Origin: Streptomyces globisporus
GTDB taxonomy: Bacteria; Actinomycetota; Actinomycetes; Streptomycetales; Streptomycetaceae
Direction of reading: 5' to 3'
Assembly (NCBI GenBank): GCA_014649555.1
Contig: BMTG01000002.1
Coordinates: forward strand, 372,001 to 436,000
DNA: 64,000 nucleotides
The notes under the pieces are model-generated. The model was not told where the DNA came from, ran no database searches, and saw only the letters and a list, made by a program, of their open reading frames with translations. The translations under genes and the position numbers were made by a program. This document shows positions 7,704-15,298 of the stretch, piece after piece (the stretch's first letter is position 1; every line of letters starts with the position of its first letter).

Positions 7704-9940
7704 GACACCATCCCTATCTCGCACGCAGGCGGCATCGTCCGCGGAGTTTCTGGGTGGCCCTGCTGGCCTCCCTCCTGATGGTCCTCGGGCTGACCTCGAC
7801 GGCCGCGTACGGCAAGGGCGGCGACGCTCCCGAGGCCAAGGCCGCCGACCAGGTGCTCACCTGGACCGCGGGCGACCCGATCGACCACTATCTGTCCGCG
7901 CCGAAGACGGCGGTGGCCGGCAAGGCGACGATCGTCTTCGAGAACAGCACGGCGACCGGCAACACGACGAGCATGCCGCACACGCTGACGTTCAGCGTGT
8001 CGGACCCGGAGTTCAACAACGACGTCCAGCTGAACATCCTGGCCAACCCGGGTGACTCCGAGGGCGGCAAGCACAGCGTGGAGGTCACGCTGTCGCCCGG
8101 CCGGTACTTCTACCACTGCACGATCCCCGGCCACGGCATGATGCAGGGCATCCTGACCGTCACCGAGGGCGGTGGCGGCGAGGACACCGAGGCCCCCGCG
8201 ACCTCGGCGAAGGTCGACGGCGACCAGAACGGCGACGGCGCGTACATCGGCCAGGCGTCGGTCACCGTCGAGGCCACCGACGAGGGCTCCGGCGTCGACA
8301 CCGTCGAGTACGCGCTCGGGGCCGACGGCGAGTGGCAGCCGTACACCGCGCCGGTCGTGGTGAACGAGGTCGGCGACCACACGGTCCGCTACCGGGCCAC
8401 CGACAAGGCGGGCAACGCCGCCGAGGAGAAATCCGTCGACTTCGCGGTGGCGGCCCCGCCGACCGACGACGAGACACCGCCGGAGACCTCGGCGACCGTC
8501 ACCGGCGAGAAGGACGACGCGGGCGCGTACCTGGGCATGGCCACGGTCACCGTGACCGCGTCCGACACCGGGTCCGGCGTGAACACCATCGAGTACGCAC
8601 TCGGCGCGGCCGGTGAGTGGAAGCCGTACACCGCACCGGTGATGGTCCACGAGGTGGGCGAGCACACCGTCCGCTACCGGGCCACCGACCGGTCGGGCAA
8701 CGTCGCGGACGAGAAGTCCGTCGCGTTCACCGTGGTCGAGCCGCCGTCGCAGGACCAGACGGCTCCGGAGACCTCGGTGAAGGTCGAGGGCGACAAGAAC
8801 AGCGACGGCGCGTTCATCACCAGCGCCAAGGCGACCGTCACCGCGACCGACGACGACTCGGGCGTGGACAAGGTCGAGTACAGCCTCGACGGCGGACCGT
8901 ACCTCGCGTACACCACCCCGGTGATCGTCGACCGGGTCGGCCACCACACCATCGCCCACCGGGCGACGGACAAGGCGGGCAACACCTCCGAGGCGAAGAA
9001 GGCGTCGTTCACCATCGCCCAGGGCGGCGGCGTTCCCGCGCCGAACTGCGCGGAGTTCGACGAGCGGCACACCGTCTTCGTCGGCACGGTCGACACGGGC
9101 GTCCCGAACCGGATCACCCGTAACCGCTGCACGATCAACGAGCTGATCGAGGACGAGAAGGACTGGTCCTCCCACGCCCTGTTCCTCAAGCACGTGACGG
9201 CGGTCCTCGACAAGCTCAAGACCGACGGCGTGATCGACCAGCGCGAGCGCAAGGCGATCAACCAGGCCGCCAAGCAGTCGGGCATCGGCAAGCCGGGCCA
9301 GTCCGAGGGCTACACCAAGCTCTTCGACGGCACGGCGGCCTCGCTCGCCAAGTGGGAGCAGGTCGGCGGCGGCAAGTTCGAGCTGAACGAGGAGGAAGGC
9401 TCGATCACCAGTTCCACCACGGTGGAGGGGATGGGCATGCTGTGGCTGCCGAACCGGGCCTACGGCGACTACTCGCTCAAGCTCCAGTGGCGGGACGACG
9501 CCCCGGGCTCGGGCAACGCCAACGGCGGGGTCTTCGTCCGCTTCCCGAAGGTCCACGACCACCCGGAGGAGTCACGTCCGGAGTGGGTCGCCATCAAGTA
9601 CGGCCATGAGATCCAGGTCAACGACCGGCCGGACGGCGACATGTACAAGACCGGTTCGGTGTACGGCTTCGACCGGGTGGGGCTCGGCGGTGCCGGGGTC
9701 ACGCCCAAGGGCACCTGGAACGACTACGAGATCAAGGTGGTCGACCAGCACTACGAGATCTACCGCAACGGTGTCCTGATCAACGAGTTCGACAACACCG
9801 GCGGTCAGCTCTTCGAGCCGCCGCGGGGCGACGACCCGGGCACCGACGGCCGGCGGTTCGCCTCCGGTTACATCGGGCTCCAGGTCCACGGCGTCACCGA
9901 CGTCATCTCGTACCGCGACATCCGCATCAAGGAGCTGTAA
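7700..9940 (+). CDS. Secreted cupredoxin / Ig-like repeat / DUF1080 (3-keto-glycoside hydrolase-like) protein
   Basis: A 746-residue exported protein starting at the GTG that overlaps the previous stop. The signal peptide is about 1-35 (SFWVALLASLLMVLGL). The cupredoxin domain is about 50-155: its ligands are the His in PHTLTF and those of FYHCTIPGHGMMQG, a complete type 1 copper set. Three copies of a roughly 92-residue OmpL47/Ig-like repeat follow at about 160-442, each with SGVDxVEYxL and HTxxxRATDxxGN. A linker with a conserved NRCTINELIED segment leads to a C-terminal DUF1080 domain (about 537-746; GSVYGF, GHEIQVND, YEIYRNG). DUF1080 includes 3-keto-disaccharide hydrolases. The fusion couples a likely electron carrier to a sugar-active domain; the interpretation is inferred. 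Confidence 0.85.
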   Translation: MRHHPYLARRRHRPRSFWVALLASLLMVLGLTSTAAYGKGGDAPEAKAADQVLTWTAGDPIDHYLSAPKTAVAGKATIVFENSTATGNTTSMPHTLTFSVSDPEFNNDVQLNILANPGDSEGGKHSVEVTLSPGRYFYHCTIPGHGMMQGILTVTEGGGGEDTEAPATSAKVDGDQNGDGAYIGQASVTVEATDEGSGVDTVEYALGADGEWQPYTAPVVVNEVGDHTVRYRATDKAGNAAEEKSVDFAVAAPPTDDETPPETSATVTGEKDDAGAYLGMATVTVTASDTGSGVNTIEYALGAAGEWKPYTAPVMVHEVGEHTVRYRATDRSGNVADEKSVAFTVVEPPSQDQTAPETSVKVEGDKNSDGAFITSAKATVTATDDDSGVDKVEYSLDGGPYLAYTTPVIVDRVGHHTIAHRATDKAGNTSEAKKASFTIAQGGGVPAPNCAEFDERHTVFVGTVDTGVPNRITRNRCTINELIEDEKDWSSHALFLKHVTAVLDKLKTDGVIDQRERKAINQAAKQSGIGKPGQSEGYTKLFDGTAASLAKWEQVGGGKFELNEEEGSITSSTTVEGMGMLWLPNRAYGDYSLKLQWRDDAPGSGNANGGVFVRFPKVHDHPEESRPEWVAIKYGHEIQVNDRPDGDMYKTGSVYGFDRVGLGGAGVTPKGTWNDYEIKVVDQHYEIYRNGVLINEFDNTGGQLFEPPRGDDPGTDGRRFASGYIGLQVHGVTDVISYRDIRIKEL
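8179..9024 (+). repeat. Three in-gene OmpL47/Ig-like repeats
   Basis: Three tandem coding repeats of roughly 92 codons, at about 8179-8454, 8464-8752 and 8755-9024, each beginning near D(E/Q)TAPETSxxV and ending near TDxxGNxxxxKxxxFxV. Divergence between copies is substantial, so this is an old domain duplication, not a recent DNA repeat. It probably serves as a stalk separating the cupredoxin and DUF1080 domains. Confidence 0.7.
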
Positions 9941-9969
9941 GCCGTGCTGTAACCCGTAAGGAGAATCTC

Positions 9970-11055
9970 TCAGGTGGCCGTGGCCGCATGCTCAGGCGTG
10001 CGGGCGCGGCCACCCGGGTGTCGGTGCCGCCACACCCAGAAGACCGTGCACGAGACCAGCGCCCAGGCGGCGAGCACCAGATACGGGAAGACGAACTGGT
10101 GGCCCTGGTAGTAGACGGCGGTGTGCTGGGCGTTGACAGAGGCCCCCGGCGGCAGCCAGCGTCCGATGTGGCCGAGCGCGGAGGGCAGCAGCGGCCAGGA
10201 CACCGCGCCGCCGGACGACGGGTTGCCGAGCAGCACCATGACGCCCCAGGTGGGGATCATCGCCCAGCGGCCCATCAGGGTGTTGAACATGGTGAAGACC
10301 ATGCCGGAGGTGAACATGGTGAACGCCAGGATCAGCCACGACTGGACGAACGGCAGGTCCACCGCCCCCAGCCACCAGTCCACGGCCGCCGCGATGGCGA
10401 AGCCGCCGAGCAGGGCGTAGGCGACGGTGAAGGCGATGCGCTCGGCCGGATTCAGACCGTGGGCGTGCACACTGAGCTGGATCGCGCCGAGGAAGCCCAT
10501 GATGACGGCGGCCAGCGAGATGTAGAACAGGGCGAGCCCGCGCGGATCGCCCCGCTGGAGCGGCTTGACGTCCCGCACGGTGACCTCGACGCCGGTGGCG
10601 TCCCCGACCTCGATCCCCGCCTTGCCGAGCAGTTCGGCCACCGAGGCGCCCGAGGCCCCGGCCACGTCGAGCGCCACGCCGTCGTCGGACGCGCGGACGA
10701 TCGCGAAGACCCTCTGTTCGTCCAGGGCGCGGCGGGCGTCGGCGACGTCCGGGTAGTCGTGGAGTTCGAGTGAGGCGTCCAGGGCCTTCTCCATCCCCGC
10801 GACGAAGGCCTCGCCGCGCGCCACCTCCGGCTGGGTGACCAGGGCCGCCGGGATCCGGTGCGGGGTGGGGTTCGCCATCGCGTACGTGTAGGAGCCGGCG
10901 AAGAGACCGGCCGCGGCGGCGACGATCAGGACGAGGACGGTCGCGGGGAGGAACGGGCTGTTCTTGTACGCCTCCCACCGCTCGCGGAGGGCGAGCGGCC
11001 GCCCGTGCGCGCCGTGCCTCTCGCTGCTTCCGCCCTGCTCTCCGCTTCCGCTCAC
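9970..11055 (-). CDS. Multi-pass membrane protein (YhgE/DUF3533-like, ABC-2-type topology)
   Basis: 361 residues. One N-terminal helix (PFLPATVLVLIVAAAAGLFAGS, about 28-50) is followed by an extracytoplasmic region of about 150 residues and then four to six C-terminal helices (GLALFYISLAAVIMGFLGA, FTVAYALLGGFAIAAA, WLILAFTMFTSGMVFTMF, VMVLLGNPSSG, LVLAAWALVSCTVFWVW). The TM-loop-TM layout and the LGNPSSGG motif fit the YhgE/SNG1 group. The substrate is unknown. The GTG start overlaps the stop of the LigD-type gene by four bases, so it is translationally coupled to it although the functions look unrelated. It converges on the DUF1080 gene with a 29-bp gap. Confidence 0.75.
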   Translation of the reverse strand: MSGSGEQGGSSERHGAHGRPLALRERWEAYKNSPFLPATVLVLIVAAAAGLFAGSYTYAMANPTPHRIPAALVTQPEVARGEAFVAGMEKALDASLELHDYPDVADARRALDEQRVFAIVRASDDGVALDVAGASGASVAELLGKAGIEVGDATGVEVTVRDVKPLQRGDPRGLALFYISLAAVIMGFLGAIQLSVHAHGLNPAERIAFTVAYALLGGFAIAAAVDWWLGAVDLPFVQSWLILAFTMFTSGMVFTMFNTLMGRWAMIPTWGVMVLLGNPSSGGAVSWPLLPSALGHIGRWLPPGASVNAQHTAVYYQGHQFVFPYLVLAAWALVSCTVFWVWRHRHPGGRARTPEHAATAT

Positions 11056-12077
11056 GCGAGACCACCGTCGTCGTCGTGGCGGGCGCGGCTGGGCTGGACG
11101 CGCTTGGGCTCGCCGGGCATCTTCGGGTACTCCGGCGGGTAGGGCATGTCGCCGAGCCCGCGTTCCTGCTCGTCCCGGTCGGCCAGCTCCAGCAACCCGT
11201 CGAGCCGGAACGCCTCCTGGTCCATGTCGGCGTGGACGTCGCCGAGTTCGGCGTAACGCACCGGGAGGGTCCTGATGTCGAAGTCGCGGGGCTCGGCGTC
11301 GTCGATCTCGTCCCAGCGCAGCGGCGCGGAGACCGGGGCGTGCGGGAAGGGGCGTACGGAGTAGGCGGAGGCGATGGTGCGGTCGCGGGCGGTCTGGTTG
11401 AAGTCGACGAAGATCCGCTCGCCGCGCTCCTCCTTCCACCAGGCCGTCGTCACCCGCTCGGGCATCCGCCGCTCCAGCTCGCGCCCGGCGGCGATGGCGG
11501 CGCGCCGCACCTCGACGAAGGTCCAGGCGGGCTCGATGGGCACGAAGACGTGCATGCCGCGCCCGCCGGAGGTCTTGGGCCAGCCGCGTACGCCGTGGTC
11601 CTCCAGGACGGAGCGCAGCTCGTGGGCGGCGGTGACGGCGTCGGCGTAGTCGGTGCCGGGCTGCGGGTCCAGGTCGATGCGCAGTTCGTCCGGGTGGTCG
11701 GTGTCCCCGGCCCGCACCGGCCAGGGGTGGAAGGTGAGGGTGCCGAGGTTGGCGGCCCAGATCACGGCGGCGAGCTCGGTCGGGCAGATCTCGTCGGCGG
11801 GACGGCCGCTCGGGAAGGCGATCCGGGCGGTGGGGATCCACTCGGGGAGGTTCTTCGGGGCGCGCTTCTGGTAGAAGAAGTCGCCCTCGACCCCGTCCAC
11901 GAAGCGCTGGAGCGTGGTCGGCCGGTGGTTCAGGGCACGGGTGATCCCGGGGCCGACGGCCAGGAAGTACTCGGCCACGTCCCTCTTCGTGTAGCCCTTC
12001 TCCGGGAAGTACACCTTGTCCGGGTTGGACAGCCTCACGGCCCGTCCGCCCGCGTCCAGCTCCACCGCTGCTCCCAT
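11052..12077 (-). CDS. LigD-type polymerase/primase domain protein (NHEJ polymerase)
   Basis: A 341-residue stand-alone archaeo-eukaryotic primase (LigD POL) domain: LSNPDKVYFPEKGYTKRDV near the N-terminus, FFYQKRAPKNLPEW, the metal-binding RIDLDPQPGTDY segment, TSGGRGMHVFVPI and FVDFNQTARDRTIASAYSVRP. Such domains fill gaps and add nucleotides, including ribonucleotides, during bacterial end joining. The ligase half is a separate divergent gene, the split arrangement often seen in Streptomyces. I chose the ATG at 12077 because the conserved domain starts a few residues in. No clear ribosome-binding site is visible, so the start is less certain. No Ku gene is present in the window. Confidence 0.88.
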   Translation of the reverse strand: MGAAVELDAGGRAVRLSNPDKVYFPEKGYTKRDVAEYFLAVGPGITRALNHRPTTLQRFVDGVEGDFFYQKRAPKNLPEWIPTARIAFPSGRPADEICPTELAAVIWAANLGTLTFHPWPVRAGDTDHPDELRIDLDPQPGTDYADAVTAAHELRSVLEDHGVRGWPKTSGGRGMHVFVPIEPAWTFVEVRRAAIAAGRELERRMPERVTTAWWKEERGERIFVDFNQTARDRTIASAYSVRPFPHAPVSAPLRWDEIDDAEPRDFDIRTLPVRYAELGDVHADMDQEAFRLDGLLELADRDEQERGLGDMPYPPEYPKMPGEPKRVQPSRARHDDDGGLA

Positions 12078-12153
12078 GACGGCCACCGTAGGCCGGTCGC
12101 ACATATGCCGCACATCGGGCGACATGGGTGGGTCCGGGGTCCAGAATCGGGCC

Positions 12154-13215
12154 ATGGACCTGCCGGTGATGCCGCCCGTGAAGCCGATGCTCGCCAAGTC
12201 GGTGGCCAAGATCCCGCCGGGCATGGCGTACGAGGCGAAGTGGGACGGCTTCCGGGCGATCGTGTACCGGGACGGCGACGAGGTCGAGATCGGCAGCCGT
12301 ACGGGCAAGTCGCTGACCCGCTACTTCCCCGATCTGGTGGACGCCGTGCGGGACAACCTCCCGCCGCGCTGTGTGATCGACGGGGAGATCGTCATCGCCC
12401 ACGAGGGGCGGCTCGACTTCGAACGGCTCAGCGAGCGCATCCATCCGGCGGACTCCCGGGTCCGGATGCTCGCCGAGCAGACCCCGGCGAGCTTCATCGC
12501 CTTCGACATCCTCGCGGTCGACGACACCTCTCTGTTGAGCACCCCGCAGTCGGACCGGCGGGCCGTGCTGACGGCCGCCCTCTCCGGCGCCTCCGCGCCC
12601 GTGCTCCTCGCCCCGTCCACCACGGACATCGAGGTCGCCCGGGAGTGGTTCGACCGGTACGAGGGGGCTGGGCTCGACGGAATCGTCGCCAAGCCGCTCG
12701 ACCTCCCCTACCGGCCCGACACCCGGGCGATGTACAAGATCAAGCACGAGCGGACCGCCGACGTCGTGGTGGCCGGCTACCGCGAGCACAAGAGCGGCCC
12801 GGTCGTCGGCTCGCTCCTGCTCGGCCTGTACGACACCGGTGGCGTGCTCCAGCACGTCGGGGTCTGCGCGGCCTTCCCGATGAAGCGGCGCGCCGAGCTG
12901 GCCGAGGAACTCGCCCCGCTGCGCTGCGATTTCGCCGAACACCCGTGGGGCGCCTGGGCGGACGCGGCGGCGCACGAGCAGTCCCGGCTGCCGGGAACCC
13001 AGAACCGCTGGACGGGTAAGAAGGACCAGTCCTGGGTGCCGCTGCGCCCGGAGCGGGTCTGCGAGGTGGCCTACGACCACATGGAGGGCGACCGGTTCCG
13101 GCACACCACGCAGTTCCGCCGGTGGCGTCCGGACCGGTCCCCCGCGAGCTGTACGTACGCGCAGCTGGAGGAGGTCGTCTCCTACGACCTGTCCGAGGTG
13201 CTGTCAGGCGGCTGA
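12154..13215 (+). CDS. ATP-dependent DNA ligase (LigC/LigD ligase-domain type)
   Basis: A 353-residue ATP-dependent ligase with the adenylation motif EAKWDGFR (catalytic Lys at residue 29). Further motifs are IGSRTGKSLTRYFPD, the VIDGEIV segment (motif III-like), FIAFDIL, EGAGLDGIVAKPLDLPYRPDTRAMYKIKH (motifs IV-V) and a C-terminal OB-fold ending VCEVAYDHMEG...RFRHTTQFRRWRPD. It seals nicks in DNA during repair. It lacks polymerase and nuclease domains. It shares a 76-bp divergent promoter region with the LigD-type polymerase gene. A strong hairpin follows the stop. Confidence 0.9.
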   Translation: MDLPVMPPVKPMLAKSVAKIPPGMAYEAKWDGFRAIVYRDGDEVEIGSRTGKSLTRYFPDLVDAVRDNLPPRCVIDGEIVIAHEGRLDFERLSERIHPADSRVRMLAEQTPASFIAFDILAVDDTSLLSTPQSDRRAVLTAALSGASAPVLLAPSTTDIEVAREWFDRYEGAGLDGIVAKPLDLPYRPDTRAMYKIKHERTADVVVAGYREHKSGPVVGSLLLGLYDTGGVLQHVGVCAAFPMKRRAELAEELAPLRCDFAEHPWGAWADAAAHEQSRLPGTQNRWTGKKDQSWVPLRPERVCEVAYDHMEGDRFRHTTQFRRWRPDRSPASCTYAQLEEVVSYDLSEVLSGG

Positions 13216-13254
13216 ACCCTGGGCCGGCATGGACGGCGGTCCCGGGGGCACGTT

Positions 13255-13306
13255 CCGGTGCGGGAGAGGGCCCACCCGCGGCGGGGTGGGCCCTCTCACG
13301 CACCGG
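13255..13306 (+). terminator. Strong hairpin after the ligase gene
   Basis: Two 23-base arms (13255-13277 and 13284-13306) are complementary except at one position, around a six-base loop, 40 bp after the ligase stop and 33 bp before the PPK2 ATG. There is no U-run. It is probably a factor-independent terminator of the GC-hairpin type common in Streptomyces. Its closeness to the PPK2 start means it could also influence that gene. Confidence 0.65.
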
Positions 13307-13338
13307 TGGACGACGAGGCGAGCGGGGAGACCAGGGCG

Positions 13339-14304
13339 ATGACCGAAGGACCGGGGACCGATCCGGCGGAGCTGCTGAAGGGGCTGACCGTGGACGGCAG
13401 CCGTCCCGAGCAGCCCGTCCTGCTGGACGAGCGGGGCCGTCCGATCGACACGTGGCGGGAGAACTACCCGTACGAGGTACGGGTGCGGCGCAAGGAGTAC
13501 GAGCGGGCCAAGCGCGTCCTCCAGATCGAACTGCTCAAGCTCCAGCGCTGGGTCCGCGAGAGCGGGCAGCGGCTGGTGGTCCTGTGCGAGGGGCGGGACG
13601 CGGCGGGCAAGGGCGGGACCATCCAGCGCTTCACCGAGCGGCTGAACCCGCGTGGTGCGCGCGTGGTCGCCCTGGAGAAGCCCACCGAGCGCGAGAGCGG
13701 CCAGTGGTACTTCCAGCGCTACGTGGCCGAGCTCCCGACCGCCGGGGAGATCGTCTTCTTCGACCGTTCCTGGTACAACCGGGCCGGTGTGGAGCGGGTG
13801 ATGGACTTCTGCACCACGGAGCAGTACGAGCACTTCCTGCGCCAGGCACCGCAGTTCGAGCGGATGCTCGTCGAGGACGGCGTACTGCTGGTGAAGTTCT
13901 GGTTCTCGGTCTCCCGCGGCGAGCAGCGGACCCGGTTCGCGATCCGGCAGGTCGATCCGGTCCGCCAGTGGAAGCTGTCACCGACCGACCTGGCGTCGCT
14001 CGACCTGTGGGACGAGTACACGGCCGCGAAGGTGGAGATGTTCCGGGCCACGGACACCGAGTACGCCCCGTGGACCGTGGTGAAGAACAACGACAAGAAG
14101 CGCGGCCGGCTGGAGGCGATGCGCAGCCTCCTGTCGCGGTTCGACTACGACAGCAAGGACGAGAAGACCGTCGGTAACCCGGACCCCCGGATCGTCGGAC
14201 CGGCGGACACCCTGCTGGAGCCGGGCGAGGAGCGGGCGGACCTCTCGCCCACGCCGCTGACCGGCCGTGCGCACGGGCCGGGCGACCATCCCGGCCAGGA
14301 TTGA
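13339..14304 (+). CDS. ppk2: Polyphosphate kinase 2 (PPK2, class I-like)
   Basis: A 321-residue PPK2. The P-loop is EGRDAAGKGGT (about residues 84-94), the Walker B/lid region is FFDRSWYNRAGVERVM (about 140-155), and family segments ESGQWYFQRYVAELP and KFWFSVSRGEQRTRF are present. Single-domain class I PPK2 enzymes transfer phosphate between polyphosphate and nucleoside diphosphates. I chose the ATG at 13339, preceded by a GGGGAG-type site; an upstream in-frame extension runs through the hairpin and is not coding-like. The C-terminus after residue 280 is an acidic, low-complexity tail. It is followed by a bidirectional terminator. Confidence 0.92.
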   Translation: MTEGPGTDPAELLKGLTVDGSRPEQPVLLDERGRPIDTWRENYPYEVRVRRKEYERAKRVLQIELLKLQRWVRESGQRLVVLCEGRDAAGKGGTIQRFTERLNPRGARVVALEKPTERESGQWYFQRYVAELPTAGEIVFFDRSWYNRAGVERVMDFCTTEQYEHFLRQAPQFERMLVEDGVLLVKFWFSVSRGEQRTRFAIRQVDPVRQWKLSPTDLASLDLWDEYTAAKVEMFRATDTEYAPWTVVKNNDKKRGRLEAMRSLLSRFDYDSKDEKTVGNPDPRIVGPADTLLEPGEERADLSPTPLTGRAHGPGDHPGQD

Positions 14305-14331
14305 GCCGGGCCTTTCCGTCACGGAGCCGAG

Positions 14332-14373
14332 AGAAGGGGGTTCCTCCACCCGCTGGTGGAGGAACCCCCTTCT
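14332..14373. terminator. Bidirectional terminator between PPK2 and the lipoprotein gene
   Basis: A perfect 19-bp inverted repeat (14332-14350 and 14355-14373) with a CGCT loop, followed on the plus strand by TTT. It lies between convergent genes and can serve both. Confidence 0.85.
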
Positions 14374-14410
14374 TTTGCCGTTCTTCTCAGCGCCCGAAAA
14401 GCGGAATTCC

Positions 14411-15133
14411 TCAGGCGTTGATCTTCTTCAGATCCACCACGTCATCGGTGGCGGGCTTCTGGGCGTCGACCTTCTTGTTGAAATCGCTCAGTACCGTCTC
14501 GCTCGGCGCTTCGCCGCCTTCGGAAACCGCCTTGAGAACATAGGGCTCGCCCTCGGTGGCCACGTACATGGTGATCTTCTCGCCGTTCTCCTGCTTCTTC
14601 TCCAGGATCAGCGCCGGCGTGCCGTCGACCTCCGTGGTCTCGCCCTTCTTCATTCCCTTGCGCTCGGACTTGTCGCTGTCCAGCATGGCGAGGGCGGCCT
14701 GCTTGTCGCACATACCCTCCGTGCCGGACTGCGCCGGATCGGAGGCCACCCACTTGCCCTGCACCTGCTTGACCACCTCTTCGGTGCCGGGCTTCCCCTT
14801 CAGCGTGTTCTGCCAGAACTTCTCGTCGCCCCGTACGTAGACGCTCTGACCGACCTGGAGAACATCGGCCTTGGCGCCCTGTCCGGTCATGGTGCCCGTG
14901 CAGCGGTCCTGGTCGTCGACATGGAAGTCGATGCCGATCTCGTTGCCGCCGGACTGCTTCGCCTTTCCGACGATCCGCAGGGATTTCGCGTCACGAGTCG
15001 CCTTGACCGCGTCCGCAGCGATGGTGTCCGCGCTCTTTCCGTCGAACGCTTCATCGGATCCCTCACCGCCGCACCCCACCAGTGCCGTAGCCCCCAGAGA
15101 AACCGAAACCGCAGCCAGGATGACCTTCTTCAT
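14411..15133 (-). CDS. Lipoprotein, LolA/LppX-like fold suspected
   Basis: A 240-residue lipoprotein. The lipobox is LVGC (Cys21) after MKKVILAAVSVSLGATA. The mature part starts with an ADTIAADAVKATRDAKSLRIVGKA helix-strand pattern, followed by repeated beta-strand segments (IGIDFHVDDQDRCTGTM, ADVLQVGQSVYVRGDEKFW), as in LppX/LprG-type or LolA-like proteins that hold lipids at the cell surface. That family call is inferred from pattern only. GGGAGGGAA precedes the ATG at 15133. It follows the mce/transglycosylase operon in the same direction but after a terminator-like hairpin, so it is probably separately transcribed. Confidence 0.78.
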   Translation of the reverse strand: MKKVILAAVSVSLGATALVGCGGEGSDEAFDGKSADTIAADAVKATRDAKSLRIVGKAKQSGGNEIGIDFHVDDQDRCTGTMTGQGAKADVLQVGQSVYVRGDEKFWQNTLKGKPGTEEVVKQVQGKWVASDPAQSGTEGMCDKQAALAMLDSDKSERKGMKKGETTEVDGTPALILEKKQENGEKITMYVATEGEPYVLKAVSEGGEAPSETVLSDFNKKVDAQKPATDDVVDLKKINA

Positions 15134-15266
15134 CGCATTCCCTCCCAGAAAAGGTGAGGGCCTCCCCGGGCCCTCGTGAGCCCGGGTACCCAGCGGATGC
15201 AGAAAGTCACTCACCTTTTTCCCGCTGTCTTCTTCCGGCGACTCCGGAAGGAAAGCGGAATTCGGT

Positions 15267-15285
15267 CCTCCCGGCCGACGGGAGG
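15267..15285 (-). terminator. Hairpin downstream of the transglycosylase gene
   Basis: A seven-base perfect stem (15267-15273 with 15279-15285, loop GCCGA), 13 bp after the stop of the transglycosylase gene. A second stem (CTTCCGG at 15232-15238 with CCGGAAG at 15244-15250) lies a little further on. Together they plausibly end the mce-transglycosylase transcript. Confidence 0.5.
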
Positions 15286-15298
15286 GAATGGGCGTGAC

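Noticed and set aside
9970-13104. 1044-residue open frame on the minus strand
   Set aside because: Only its last 361 residues are real; the rest crosses two other genes in the wrong frame. The GTG at 11055 is the supported start.
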